A program made the position numbers and the translations under genes. Positions 54,084 through 62,897 of a stretch of DNA of 64,000 nt are shown piece by piece. The notes beneath the pieces were generated by a model. The model saw nothing but the letters and a program-made list of their open reading frames with translations, was not told where the DNA came from and made no database searches. The stretch is from positions 124,001 through 188,000 of the forward strand of contig NZ_MAOE01000002.1 in the NCBI RefSeq assembly GCF_001884185.1, read 5' to 3'. Numbering within the stretch: the stretch's first letter is position 1; every line of letters starts with the position of its first letter. The DNA comes from Bacillus albus. GTDB lineage: Bacteria; Bacillota; Bacilli; Bacillales; Bacillaceae_G.

Positions 54084-56912
54084 TTGAACAGGTATACAAA
54101 AATTATTGTTGCTATGTTTTTAATGATATTTACATTCGTATCAACATTACAACCACTTGCAGTTCAAGCAGCTACCAAGCTGGCTGACGGTGAATATTCA
54201 ATTGGGTTCAAAGTTTTAAAAGATACATCAGATGAAGAATCGATGATGAATCAATATTCAGTAAGCCCCGGGACTTTAAAAGTGAAGGATGGGAAAAAGA
54301 AAGTATCCTTTACATTAACGAATAGTTCATGGATTACGAAGTTTGAAACAGAAAAAGCAGGTAAGCTAGTTGCGACAAATGTAATTAGTGAAGATAAAGA
54401 AAAAGATACAAGAGTAGTAGAATTTGATGTAGAAGATGTAGAGAAGGTATTAAATGCAAAAGTAAAAGTAGATATTGATTTTTTAAATTATCATCATGAG
54501 TACGACGTTCGTATTGCATTTGATCAAAATAGTATTACACCGATTCATGTGGAACAACCAAATGAAAAAGAGGACCCAGCTAATAAGCCAGATCCAAATG
54601 AAAAACCGGATCCAAGTCAGAAGCCCGACCAAAAGCCTGACCCAGATCAACAACCAAATTCTAACACAATTAAAGATGGAGAGTACAGCATTCCATTTAA
54701 AGTGTTAAAAAATCAAACAGATGAAGAATCTAAGATGAATACTTACATGGTAAATCCAGGAGTATTAAAAGTAGAAAACGGTAAGAAAAAAGCAATTGTA
54801 ACATTAAAAAGTAGCTCATTAATTAAAAATTTCCGAACGGAAAAAGATGGTGCATTTGTTGATGCAAAAGTAGTGAGTGAAAATAAAGAAAAAGATACAA
54901 GAGTAGTAGAGTTCGAAGTAGCTGATTTATCAAAAAAACTAAATGCAAAAGTATTTATTGAGATGGCATCAAGAAATTATAAACAAACGCATGATGTACA
55001 ACTTTTATTTGAACAAGATAAACTTGAACAAATTAAAAATGAAGAGAAAAAACCAGAAGTAGAAAAACCAGAAGTAGAAAAACCAGAAGTAGAAAAACCA
55101 GAAGTAGAAAAACCAGAAGTAGAAAAACCAGAAGTAGAAAAACCGGAAGTAGAAAAACCGGAAGTAGAAAAACCGGAAGTAGAAAAGCCAGATGCTGAAA
55201 CAATTAAAGATGGTGAATACAGCATCAATTTTAAAGCGTTAAAAGATCAAACAGACGAAATTTCAATGATGAACACATATACAAAAAGTCCAGGTGTGCT
55301 AAAAGTAAAAGATGGTAAGAAGTATGTATCATTTACGTTAACGAACAGTTCTTGGATTACAAAATTTGAATTTGAGAAAAATGGTTCGTTTGTTAATGCA
55401 AGTGTATTAAGTGAAGATAAAAAAGCTGATACACGCGTAGTGGAAGTAGAAGTAGACGATTTATCTAAAAAGTTAAATGCAAAAGTAAAAGTAGATATCG
55501 ATTCAATGAATTATCATCATTTCTACGACATTCAATTTGCATTTGATAAAGGTAGCATTAAACCGCTAGATAACCAAGGTGGAAACAACAACCAAGGTGG
55601 AAACAACAACCAAGGTGGAAACAACAACCAAGGTGGAAACAACAACCAAGGTGGAAACGATAACCAAGGTGGAAACGATAACCAAGGTGGAAACGATAAC
55701 CAAGGTGGAAACAACAACCAAGGCGGAAACGATAACCAAGGTAATAACACAACCATTGATCCAAAAGCTCTTAAAGATGGTGCATACAGCATTGGTTTTA
55801 AAGTTTTAAAAGATCAAACAGAAGAAATTTCAATGATGAACACATATACAAAGAGTCCAGCTGTACTAAAAGTGAAAGACGGTAAGAAGTATGTATCGTT
55901 TACATTAACGAATAGTGCATGGATTACAAAGTTTGAGTTTGAGAAGAATGGTTCTTTTGTTAATGCAAAAGTGTTAAGTGAGAATAAAGAGCAAAATACA
56001 AAAGTAGTAGAGTTAGAAGTAGATGATTTATCGGAAAAATTAAATGCAAAAGTAAAAGTAGATATTGATGCAATGAATTATCACCATTTCTACGATGTTC
56101 AATTTGTATTTGATCAAAATAGTATTAAAGCATTAGATAACCAGGGCGGAAACGATAATCAAGGTGGAAACGATAATCAAGGTGGAAACGACAACCAAGT
56201 CGGAAATGACAACCAGGGCGGAAACGACAACCAAGGTGGAAATAATACACCAAAAGTAATAGTTGATCCAAAAAATTTAGTAGATGGTCAATATGATATT
56301 CCATTTAAAGTGTTAAAAGATAAAACAAATGAGCTTTCAAAGATGCATGATTATACTGTACATCCAGCCAAATTAATCGTTAAAGATGGTAAAAAGTACA
56401 TTGAGATGACGCTTAAAAATAGTGCGTGGATTACGAAATTCCAAACAGAAAAAGATGGTTTATTTGCTGATGCAAAACTAGTAAGTGAAGATAAAAATGC
56501 AAATACGAGAGTAGTACAATTTGAAGTAAGTGATTTATTTGAAAAATTAAATGCAAAAGTAAAAGTAGATATTAATGAAATGAACTATCATCATTTCTAC
56601 GATGTTCAAATTCAATTTGATACAAACAATATTGGTGCATTAGGAACGATTAAAGAGGATCCAAAAAAAGATCCGAAAAATGATCCGAACAACCCAATAA
56701 TTACACCGAAAGTAGATAATGTGAAAAAAGTAGATACGCCTGATTTTAACCGAAATGCAGATGATAGGAAGAAAAAAGAAGGCCAAAAAAATGATCCGAA
56801 AAAAGAGAAAAACTCAAAAACGGCAGATACAGCACAACTAGGTTTATACATGGTGCTACTGCTAGGATCACTTGCTTTACTAGTTCGTAAATATAGAGCG
56901 GGTAGATTGTAA
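54084..56912 (+). CDS. isdX2: five-NEAT hemophore IsdX2
   Basis: A 942-aa secreted or surface protein: signal peptide (1-29), then NEAT1 (31-152), a Pro/Asp/Lys linker, NEAT2 (195-311), nine KPEVE repeats (323-367), NEAT3 (373-490), nine NQGGN[N/D] repeats (497-550), NEAT4 (558-680), six more (686-721), NEAT5 (730-850) and a polar stretch. Heme Tyr pairs: 136/140, 477/481, 666/670, 835/839. NEAT2 has Tyr299 but His303 in place of the second Tyr, consistent with its known lack of heme binding. The C-terminus, NSKTA (910-914) + hydrophobic helix + RKYRAGRL, looks like a sortase signal. Start is TTG after GGGAGAG. Confidence 0.95.
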   Translation: MNRYTKIIVAMFLMIFTFVSTLQPLAVQAATKLADGEYSIGFKVLKDTSDEESMMNQYSVSPGTLKVKDGKKKVSFTLTNSSWITKFETEKAGKLVATNVISEDKEKDTRVVEFDVEDVEKVLNAKVKVDIDFLNYHHEYDVRIAFDQNSITPIHVEQPNEKEDPANKPDPNEKPDPSQKPDQKPDPDQQPNSNTIKDGEYSIPFKVLKNQTDEESKMNTYMVNPGVLKVENGKKKAIVTLKSSSLIKNFRTEKDGAFVDAKVVSENKEKDTRVVEFEVADLSKKLNAKVFIEMASRNYKQTHDVQLLFEQDKLEQIKNEEKKPEVEKPEVEKPEVEKPEVEKPEVEKPEVEKPEVEKPEVEKPEVEKPDAETIKDGEYSINFKALKDQTDEISMMNTYTKSPGVLKVKDGKKYVSFTLTNSSWITKFEFEKNGSFVNASVLSEDKKADTRVVEVEVDDLSKKLNAKVKVDIDSMNYHHFYDIQFAFDKGSIKPLDNQGGNNNQGGNNNQGGNNNQGGNNNQGGNDNQGGNDNQGGNDNQGGNNNQGGNDNQGNNTTIDPKALKDGAYSIGFKVLKDQTEEISMMNTYTKSPAVLKVKDGKKYVSFTLTNSAWITKFEFEKNGSFVNAKVLSENKEQNTKVVELEVDDLSEKLNAKVKVDIDAMNYHHFYDVQFVFDQNSIKALDNQGGNDNQGGNDNQGGNDNQVGNDNQGGNDNQGGNNTPKVIVDPKNLVDGQYDIPFKVLKDKTNELSKMHDYTVHPAKLIVKDGKKYIEMTLKNSAWITKFQTEKDGLFADAKLVSEDKNANTRVVQFEVSDLFEKLNAKVKVDINEMNYHHFYDVQIQFDTNNIGALGTIKEDPKKDPKNDPNNPIITPKVDNVKKVDTPDFNRNADDRKKKEGQKNDPKKEKNSKTADTAQLGLYMVLLLGSLALLVRKYRAGRL
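55050..55199 (+). repeat. 15-bp coding repeat, nine KPEVE units plus KPDAE
   Basis: Nine tandem 15-bp units (AAACCAGAAGTAGAA type), the last three with CCG for CCA, then one KPDAE unit. They form the linker between NEAT2 and NEAT3 of IsdX2. Confidence 0.95.
55572..55748 (+). repeat. 18-bp coding repeat, nine NQGGN[N/D] units
   Basis: Nine 18-bp units (AACCAAGGTGGAAACAAC, or GAT for the last codon) and a truncated tenth (NQGNN), between NEAT3 and NEAT4 of IsdX2. Confidence 0.95.
56139..56246 (+). repeat. 18-bp coding repeat, six NQGGND units
   Basis: Six 18-bp units with more base variation than the previous array (one unit reads NQVGND), between NEAT4 and NEAT5 of IsdX2. Confidence 0.93.
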
Positions 56913-56918
56913 TTTTTG

Positions 56919-56952
56919 AAGTCTTGATGCGTGTTCGCGTGCATCAAGACTT
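56919..56952 (+). other. hairpin between isdX2 and isdE
   Basis: Perfect 12-bp stem AAGTCTTGATGC (56919-56930) with GCATCAAGACTT (56941-56952), 10-nt loop, then GTTTCATATTGTTT. The weak U-run suggests partial termination or an mRNA-stabilising element inside the operon. Confidence 0.6.
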
Positions 56953-56981
56953 GTTTCATATTGTTTGGAAAGGAGTGGTGA

Positions 56982-57863
56982 TTGAGAGTGAAGAAAATTG
57001 CAAGTGTACTAATGGCTATCATTTTATTAGTGAGTATAGCTGGATGCTCCGCGCCAAAAAAAGAAGCAGCAAAACAGGTGAAGAGTGAGAGTAAAGAGAG
57101 AGTTGTTGCCACGACAGTCGCTATTACTGAAATTATGGATGCATTAGAAGTAGATTTAGTTGGTGTTCCAACGAGTACGAAAGATTTACCAAAGAGATAT
57201 AAAGGTTTACCTGAAGTCGGGAATCCGATGAGTCCTGATATGGAAAAGGTAAAATCATTAAAGCCGTCAGAAGTATTATCTGTGACAACACTTGAATATG
57301 AATTAAAGCCAATTTTTGATGGTATAGGTATGAAAGCAAACTTTGTAGACTTAACTAGTTTGAAAAATATGCAAAATTCCATTAGTAATTTAGGTAAGCA
57401 ATATGGACGTGAAAAGCAGGCTGAAGCAGTTGTAACGAAGTTAGATAAAAAGGTTGCTAGTATTCAAAAAGAAGTAAAAGGAAAGAAAGAACCGACAGTA
57501 CTTATTTTATTAGGTGTGCCGGGGAGTTATTTAGTAGCGACAGAGCATTCTTACATTGGAGATTTAGTGAAGCAATTAGGCGGTAAAAACATTGTACAAG
57601 GTGAGCAAGTAGAGTATTTAGCCTCTAATACAGAGTATTTAAAAAAAGCAGATCCGGACATTATTTTACGAGCAGCACATGGTATGCCTGATGAAGTTGT
57701 AAAAATGTTTGATAAAGAATTTAAAACAAATGATATTTGGAAACACTTCGCTGCAGTTAAAAATAATCGTGTTTACGATTTGGAAGAGCGTTTATTTGGA
57801 ACGACAGGAAATTTAGAAGCAATTGAAGCGTTAGATGAATTGAAAAAAATGATGTATCCGTGA
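56982..57863 (+). CDS. isdE: heme ABC transporter substrate-binding lipoprotein
   Basis: A 293-aa class III binding protein: lipoprotein signal with lipobox IAGC (Cys22), then two lobes joined by a helix (RVVATTVAITEIMDALEVDLVGVPTS; NNRVYDLEERLFGTTGNLEA). It takes heme from IsdC at the membrane. Called isdE1 in some B. anthracis work. Start TTG 56982 is 6 nt after AAGGAG; GTG 56988 is an alternative. It is followed by the permease after 27 bp. Confidence 0.92.
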   Translation: MRVKKIASVLMAIILLVSIAGCSAPKKEAAKQVKSESKERVVATTVAITEIMDALEVDLVGVPTSTKDLPKRYKGLPEVGNPMSPDMEKVKSLKPSEVLSVTTLEYELKPIFDGIGMKANFVDLTSLKNMQNSISNLGKQYGREKQAEAVVTKLDKKVASIQKEVKGKKEPTVLILLGVPGSYLVATEHSYIGDLVKQLGGKNIVQGEQVEYLASNTEYLKKADPDIILRAAHGMPDEVVKMFDKEFKTNDIWKHFAAVKNNRVYDLEERLFGTTGNLEAIEALDELKKMMYP

Positions 57864-57890
57864 TGCATTTTAATATAAAGGAAGAGTGGA

Positions 57891-58874
57891 ATGAATAAAA
57901 AAACTTGGAGTTTCTTCATTGTTACTGTATTACTTATTGTTATGACATCATTGTCAGCAATGAAAGGGAGTTTAGAAATAGGGATAGTGGACCTTGTACA
58001 AGGGATATTTACAGGGGACAATGAAGATGTTGAAGTAATTAAAGATTTACGTTTCCCGCGTATTATTATTGCACTGTTCACCGGAGCAGCTCTTGCTGTT
58101 TCAGGTGTGCTTTTTCAAGCTGTTATGAAAAATCCACTTGCTGATGCTGGCGTAATCGGTATATCTTCAGGGGCAAGTTTTATGACCCTTGTTATTATTA
58201 CGTTATTTCCTCAATTCTTTTTCTGGACACCAGTATTCGCCTTTTTAGGTGGTGCGTTTGCGTGTTATCTCGTTTATGCATTTTCATGGAAGTCAGGGTT
58301 AAGTCCACTTCGCATTATTTTAGTGGGTATAGCTATTAATGCGATGTTCACTGGCTTAAATGAATCGTTCATTACGATTTGCGGATATTTCATTAAGAGT
58401 ATTAAGCAAACGACGACTTCTAACATAACGATGAAGACGTGGGGCGATGTAGAAATAATGGTTACCTATGGAACAATTGGCCTTATTCTTGCTCTGTTTG
58501 TAGGAGCTTGGTGTAATCTATTATCGTTACAAGATAAGACTGCGAAAAACTTAGGTTTGCACGTGACGAGAGTTCGTCTTATTATCTCTGCTATTGCAGT
58601 ACTTTTAGCGGCAGTATCAACAGCGATTGCAGGTGTTATTGCTTTCGTAGGATTGCTCGTTCCGCACATTTCAAGACAACTAGTCGGTTCAGATCATAAA
58701 GTATTAATTCCATTTTCTGCTCTTGCAGGAGCGTTATTAATTTTGACTGCGGATACAATTGGAAGGTTAATTGTGCCACCTAACGAAATTCCAGCGGCGA
58801 CGATTATGGCAGTTATTGGTGGCCCATTCTTAATATTCTTGCTTAGAAAGAGTGATAAAGTTCATGGAAATTAA
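57891..58874 (+). CDS. isdF: heme ABC transporter permease
   Basis: A 327-aa FecCD-family permease with eight to ten TM helices (FPRIIIALFTGAALAVSGVLFQAVMKNPLADAGVIGISSGAS is the family hallmark; the GVIAFVGLLVPHISRQLVG loop contacts the ATPase). It overlaps the ATPase gene by 11 bases. It should form the membrane channel for heme taken from IsdE. Confidence 0.93.
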   Translation: MNKKTWSFFIVTVLLIVMTSLSAMKGSLEIGIVDLVQGIFTGDNEDVEVIKDLRFPRIIIALFTGAALAVSGVLFQAVMKNPLADAGVIGISSGASFMTLVIITLFPQFFFWTPVFAFLGGAFACYLVYAFSWKSGLSPLRIILVGIAINAMFTGLNESFITICGYFIKSIKQTTTSNITMKTWGDVEIMVTYGTIGLILALFVGAWCNLLSLQDKTAKNLGLHVTRVRLIISAIAVLLAAVSTAIAGVIAFVGLLVPHISRQLVGSDHKVLIPFSALAGALLILTADTIGRLIVPPNEIPAATIMAVIGGPFLIFLLRKSDKVHGN

Positions 58875-59634
58875 AAATGTAACCTTTTCGTATGATAATG
58901 TAACAGATCGATTAAAATCGGTTAGTAGTGAAATAGAAATTGGTAAAATTACAACAATTATTGGTCCAAACGGTTGCGGGAAATCGACATTACTTGGCGT
59001 AATGTCAAGAAATCACGATCCTCGTAGCGGAGAGGTAATACTGGATGGAAAGGCGATTAGCCAATATAAACCGAAAGAGTTTGCTAGAAAATTAGCTGTT
59101 GTCCATCAACAAAATGAAGCACCGGCAGATATGACGGTAGAGAAATTAACAAGTTTTGGTCGTATGCCTCATAAAAATATTTTTTCCTCGCAAACTGATG
59201 AAGATAGAGACGCGATCGAAAGGGCTTTAGCATGTACGAATTTGCTAAATAAACGTGATAAAGAGATTCACGCTTTATCTGGTGGCGAAAGACAACGTGT
59301 CTGGATTGCTATGACGTTAGCTCAGAAAACACCAATGCTCTTTTTAGATGAACCGACAACTTATTTAGATATTTATTATCAACTTGAAATATTAGAGCTA
59401 GTAAAAGAGTTAAATGAAGTACATGGATTGACGATTGTTATGGTATTACACGATATTAATCAGGCAATTCGCTATAGTGATCATATCATCGTTATGAAAG
59501 ACGGCGAGATTGTTACGAAAGGTAAGCCGGATGATGTTGTGACAGAAAGTATGATAAAGACGATATACGGTGTAGATGTCGTTGTAAAGCAAGATGAAGA
59601 TACAGGATTGTATATGGTCCCAATGGGTATTTAA
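58864..59634 (+). CDS. heme ABC transporter ATP-binding protein
   Basis: A 256-aa ATPase: Walker A GPNGCGKST, Q loop HQQNEAP, signature LSGGERQRVWIA, Walker B MLFLDEPTTYLD and switch His in VLHDINQA, typical of FhuC/BtuD-type iron-chelate importers. I start at ATG 58864, which overlaps the isdF end; a GTG at 58852 would add four residues. No clear binding site, so translation is probably coupled to isdF. Gene names for this subunit differ between authors. Confidence 0.93.
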   Translation: MEIKNVTFSYDNVTDRLKSVSSEIEIGKITTIIGPNGCGKSTLLGVMSRNHDPRSGEVILDGKAISQYKPKEFARKLAVVHQQNEAPADMTVEKLTSFGRMPHKNIFSSQTDEDRDAIERALACTNLLNKRDKEIHALSGGERQRVWIAMTLAQKTPMLFLDEPTTYLDIYYQLEILELVKELNEVHGLTIVMVLHDINQAIRYSDHIIVMKDGEIVTKGKPDDVVTESMIKTIYGVDVVVKQDEDTGLYMVPMGI

Positions 59635-59665
59635 ATATGCGAACAATCCGTTTTGAGGTGATAAT

Positions 59666-60430
59666 TTGAGTAGTAAAAAAGAACGGAAGAAGAATTCTTT
59701 TTTTCAACGAATACTTACAGTTGTTTTTTTAGGTACCTTTTTCTATTCAGTATATGAATTAGGTGATATTTTCATGGATTACTATGAAAATCGTAAAGTA
59801 ATGGCCGAAGCACAAAGCATTTATCAAAAAAGTCCGATAGAAGAGCAATCACAAGACGGGGAAGTGCGTAAACAATTCAAAGCTCTGCAGCAAATTAACG
59901 AAGAAATAGTTGGATGGATTACGATGGATGATACACAAATTAATTATCCAATCGTTCAAGCGAAAGACAATGATTACTATTTGTTCCGTAATTATAAAGG
60001 TGAAGATATGAGAGCAGGAAGCATCTTTATGGACTATCGTAATGATGTGAAATCTCAAAATCGAAATACGATTTTATATGGTCACCGTATGAAAGATGGT
60101 TCTATGTTTGGAAGTTTAAAGAAAATGTTAGATGAGGAATTCTTCATGTCACATCGTAAATTATATTATGATACATTATTTGAAGGATATGATCTTGAAG
60201 TGTTCTCGGTGTATACAACAACAACTGATTTTTATTACATTGAAACGGATTTTAGCAGTGATATGGAATACGCATCATTTTTGGAGAAAATTCAAGAGAA
60301 ATCGCTGTACAAAACGGATACAAAATTGACAGCAAGTGATCAAATCGTAACACTTTCGACGTGTGACTATGCACTTGATCCGGAAGCAGGAAGGTTAGTC
60401 GTACATGCGAAACTAGTAAAAAGAAAATAA
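59666..60430 (+). CDS. srtB: sortase B
   Basis: A 254-aa class B sortase: N-terminal TM anchor (about 13-36), then the sortase barrel with His140 (YGHRMKDGSMF), Cys233 (LSTCDY) and Arg243 (AGRLVVHA), the same numbers as in B. anthracis SrtB. It cuts NPKTG in IsdC and links it to peptidoglycan. TTG start follows GAGGTGATAA. Last plus-strand gene of the locus, convergent with isdG. Confidence 0.96.
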   Translation: MSSKKERKKNSFFQRILTVVFLGTFFYSVYELGDIFMDYYENRKVMAEAQSIYQKSPIEEQSQDGEVRKQFKALQQINEEIVGWITMDDTQINYPIVQAKDNDYYLFRNYKGEDMRAGSIFMDYRNDVKSQNRNTILYGHRMKDGSMFGSLKKMLDEEFFMSHRKLYYDTLFEGYDLEVFSVYTTTTDFYYIETDFSSDMEYASFLEKIQEKSLYKTDTKLTASDQIVTLSTCDYALDPEAGRLVVHAKLVKRK

Positions 60431-60436
60431 ATAAAA

Positions 60437-60482
60437 AAGTATAGAATATGAGAAGTGGTAACGCTCCTCATATTCTATACTT
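60437..60482 (-). terminator. terminator of isdG (and hairpin after srtB)
   Basis: Perfect 16-bp stem 60437-60452 with 60467-60482. The T-run needed for termination lies on the minus strand side (complement of ataaaaaag), so it ends isdG; on the plus strand the tail is A-rich. Confidence 0.8.
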
Positions 60483-60498
60483 AAAAAAAGAAATATGT

Positions 60499-60822
60499 TT
60501 ACTGTGCTGCAGCCATTGGCATACGTACAACTTTCACATCATAGTAAGAGATTTTGTTATCAAGAATATAATCTGGCATTCCACCTTGATGGGAGTGAGC
60601 AGCTTTAAATGCTGGGCTCTTCGTCCAACCTTGGAAATCTTCTTTTGCATTCCAGCGTGTGCTAATTGTTACTTCATCATAATCAACTGTATTTTGTGTT
60701 AGAAGCACTTCTAATCCTAAAAAGCCTGGCATTGTTTCGACTTGACCTACTTTATTAAAACGATCAATTAATTTATGTCCATTACCCTTTGTAATTTTAG
60801 CTGTATTTGTAACAATAATCAT
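60499..60822 (-). CDS. isdG: heme-degrading monooxygenase IsdG
   Basis: A 107-aa ABM-fold heme oxygenase with the catalytic set Asn6, Trp66 and His76 (S. aureus IsdG Asn7, Trp67, His77). It opens imported heme in the cytoplasm and frees iron. ATG follows AGGAGGAAT. It has its own Fur box at 60879-60897 and runs towards srtB, so it is a separate unit under the same control. Confidence 0.95.
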
Positions 60823-60878
60823 GTTTATTCCTCCTATTAAATGTAGCCTTTATTTTCGAGAACTCATATACATTAAAT

Positions 60879-60897
60879 GATAATGAAAATCATTATC
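60879..60897. promoter_or_regulatory. Fur box of isdG
   Basis: GATAATGAAAATCATTATC, one base from the perfect 19-bp Fur consensus, 57 bp upstream of isdG. Confidence 0.88.
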
Positions 60898-61033
60898 ATT
60901 GTCAATGGTAAATATGGAATATATAAGTATTTTTTCTATTATGTTGGACAGTAACAATTTTAGTTCAAAATGTAGTAAACATGTGGCAGTTAAGCGAGGG
61001 AATGAGCGAGTTGTACTAGCAAAGCAATAATAT

Positions 61034-61070
61034 GGTATAGTGAAACGAGGCTGTTTTTTCAGTCTCGTTT
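61034..61070 (+). other. promoter-proximal terminator-like hairpin before ywbD
   Basis: TATAGT (61034-61039 region) is followed at once by AAACGAG-g-CTG (61043-61053), T6 loop, CAG-t-CTCGTTT (61060-61070) and T3. No gene ends here. If TATAGT is a -10, transcription begins at the hairpin. Confidence 0.4.
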
Positions 61071-61120
61071 TTTAAATGCTTCCTGTAGAGAAAGCATGCA
61101 AATGGAAAGGAAGTTATTAT

Positions 61121-62320
61121 ATGCGATCAGAAGTAACTGTAAAAATAAAACCGAAATTTATAAAAGAAATTAAAAGTGGATATCCGCTTATTTTAAAAGA
61201 TGCGATTCAAAATTTAAATGATGTTCAGAAAGAAGGAACAATCATTAAAGTAGTAGATGAGAAGAACCAATTTATCGGAAAAGGCTATTATGGAAAACAA
61301 AATAAAGGATACGGCTGGATTTTAACGAGAAAAGAGAGTGAACAAATTAATCAAACTTTCTTTGAAAGTAAAATAAAATCAGCCTTACATAAAAGAAAGC
61401 AATTTTACAAATCAAGTGATACGACAGCATTCCGCGCCCTAAACGGTGAAGGTGATGGTCTTGGAGGCTTAATCATTGATTATTATGACGGTTATTATGT
61501 AGTAAGTTGGTATAGTGAAGGGATTTATACTTTCAGAGATGAGATTATCGCAGCTCTTCAAAAAGTAGCAAACTTTAAAGGCATTTATGAGAAAAAGCGT
61601 TTTGATACGAAAGGTAAATACATTGAAGGCGATGATTTCGTAGCAGGAGAGCGCGGTGAGTTCCCGCTTATCGTAAAAGAGAATGGTGTGAACTTTGCTG
61701 TTTATTTAAATGACGGAGCGATGGTTGGTGTATTTTTAGATCAGCGTAACGTTCGAAAACAAATTCGTGATAAGTATGCAAAGGGAAGAACCGTTTTAAA
61801 TATGTTCTCTTATACAGGTGCTTTCTCCGTATTTGCAGCGCTTGGTGGAGCGAGCAAAACGACGAGTGTAGATCTTGCAAATCGTAGTTTAAGTAAAACG
61901 ATTGAGCAGTTTAGTGTAAATGAAGTTGATTATGAAGCGCAAGATATTATTGTAGAAGATGTTTTTCTGTACTTCAAATATGCAGCGAAGAAAAAGATGA
62001 AGTTCGATATGGTTGTATTAGACCCTCCAAGCTTTGCACGCTCGAAAAAATATACATTTAGTGCAGCAAAAGATTATAAAAATTTATTAAAAGAAACAAT
62101 TGCCATTACCGAAAATAACGGTATTATCGTTGCTTCTACAAATTGTAGTGCATTCGATATGAAAAAGTTTAAAGGCTTTATCGATACAGCCTTTAAAGAA
62201 ATGAATGGTAAATATAAAATATTAGAAGAACATTCTTTACCAGAAGATTTCCGTACAATCGATCAATTTAAAGAAGGAGACTATTTAAAAGTAGTTTTCA
62301 TCGAGAAAATTAAAGGGTAA
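61121..62320 (+). CDS. ywbD: class I SAM-dependent rRNA methyltransferase, RlmI/YwbD-like
   Basis: A 399-aa methyltransferase: N-terminal PUA-like domain (VTVKIKPKFIKEIKSGYPLILKDAI), an EEHEH-type middle, and a Rossmann domain with LNMFSYTGAFSVFAALGGA, VDLANRS and the catalytic VLDPPSFARSK. The closest functional model is E. coli RlmI (m5C1962 of 23S rRNA); the target here is inferred. I start at ATG 61121 after GGAAAGGAAG; an ATG at 61076 lies near the upstream hairpin. It neighbours ywbE, as in B. subtilis. Confidence 0.87.
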   Translation: MRSEVTVKIKPKFIKEIKSGYPLILKDAIQNLNDVQKEGTIIKVVDEKNQFIGKGYYGKQNKGYGWILTRKESEQINQTFFESKIKSALHKRKQFYKSSDTTAFRALNGEGDGLGGLIIDYYDGYYVVSWYSEGIYTFRDEIIAALQKVANFKGIYEKKRFDTKGKYIEGDDFVAGERGEFPLIVKENGVNFAVYLNDGAMVGVFLDQRNVRKQIRDKYAKGRTVLNMFSYTGAFSVFAALGGASKTTSVDLANRSLSKTIEQFSVNEVDYEAQDIIVEDVFLYFKYAAKKKMKFDMVVLDPPSFARSKKYTFSAAKDYKNLLKETIAITENNGIIVASTNCSAFDMKKFKGFIDTAFKEMNGKYKILEEHSLPEDFRTIDQFKEGDYLKVVFIEKIKG

Positions 62321-62326
62321 TAAAGA

Positions 62327-62358
62327 AAAAGGAGCTCGCGTTTACTTGAGCTCCTTTT
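62327..62358. terminator. bidirectional terminator between ywbD and ywbE
   Basis: AAAAGGAGCTC (62327-62337) with GAGCTCCTTTT (62348-62358), 10-nt loop, between convergent genes. Confidence 0.88.
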
Positions 62359-62359
62359 C

Positions 62360-62554
62360 TTATTGAACGATATTTTGTACTCTACCGACTTGCCCGTCCT
62401 GCAATCGCACTTTAATGCCATGCGGATGAGAAGGGGAGTTCGTTAAAATATCTTTTACAATGCCACGTGTTAATTTGCCAGTTCGTTGATCTTGTTTTAA
62501 TACAATATCAACTTCAAGGCCGGGTGCGATATTAGAACGTTTTTGTCCGTTCAT
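62360..62554 (-). CDS. ywbE: YwbE family protein
   Basis: A 64-aa small beta-rich protein (SNIAPGLEVDIVLKQDQRTGKLTRGIVKDILTNSPSHPHGIKVRL), the full length of the YwbE family, whose function is unknown. Its ATG follows directly on the stop codon of the upstream 57-aa gene (TAAATG), with AGGTG inside that gene as binding site. Confidence 0.88.
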   Translation of the reverse strand: MNGQKRSNIAPGLEVDIVLKQDQRTGKLTRGIVKDILTNSPSHPHGIKVRLQDGQVGRVQNIVQ

Positions 62555-62728
62555 TTATACACCTGTACGTCTACGTTGGTTGTTTGTCTTTTTCGTTTGT
62601 TGGTTTTGTAGTTTTTTTGTTTCTTGACTTTGGTTTTTTGCATTTTGACCATTACCGTTACCTTGCTTTTTCTTTGCAAGTTGTTCGCGCATTAAATCAG
62701 CTAAGCTTACTTTTTTGTTTTCTGACAT
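62555..62728 (-). CDS. 57-aa basic low-complexity protein
   Basis: A small gene upstream of ywbE on the minus strand, ATG at 62728 about 7 nt after AAAGGAG. The product MSENKKVSLADLMREQLAKKK continues as a Gln/Asn/Lys-rich tail ending NNQRRRTGV. Its stop touches the ywbE start, so the two are coupled. Probably nucleic-acid binding by charge; no family recognised. Confidence 0.68.
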   Translation of the reverse strand: MSENKKVSLADLMREQLAKKKQGNGNGQNAKNQSQETKKLQNQQTKKTNNQRRRTGV

Positions 62729-62897
62729 GATAAGTCTCCTTTATATAAAGTTAATTATGAACTATCGTAGTAAATTTCATCATATCATTGTTAGGGAAGG
62801 AAGGGAAGTTGGTTTGAAAATTCATATAATTCTTCACAGTATTCATTCGTTACGATACAATTAAAATGCTAATGTTTGTAAAAAAGGGGATAGACAT

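Noticed and set aside
55050-56246. Tandem 15- and 18-bp repeats that could look like a CRISPR or satellite array
   Set aside because: Units are contiguous without spacers and keep the isdX2 frame. The repetitive ORFs in other frames here are shadows of the same repeats.
60437-60482. Hairpin as intrinsic terminator of srtB
   Set aside because: The stem is perfect, but on the plus strand it is followed by an A-run, not a T-run. It works for isdG on the minus strand; srtB may end there only by another mechanism.
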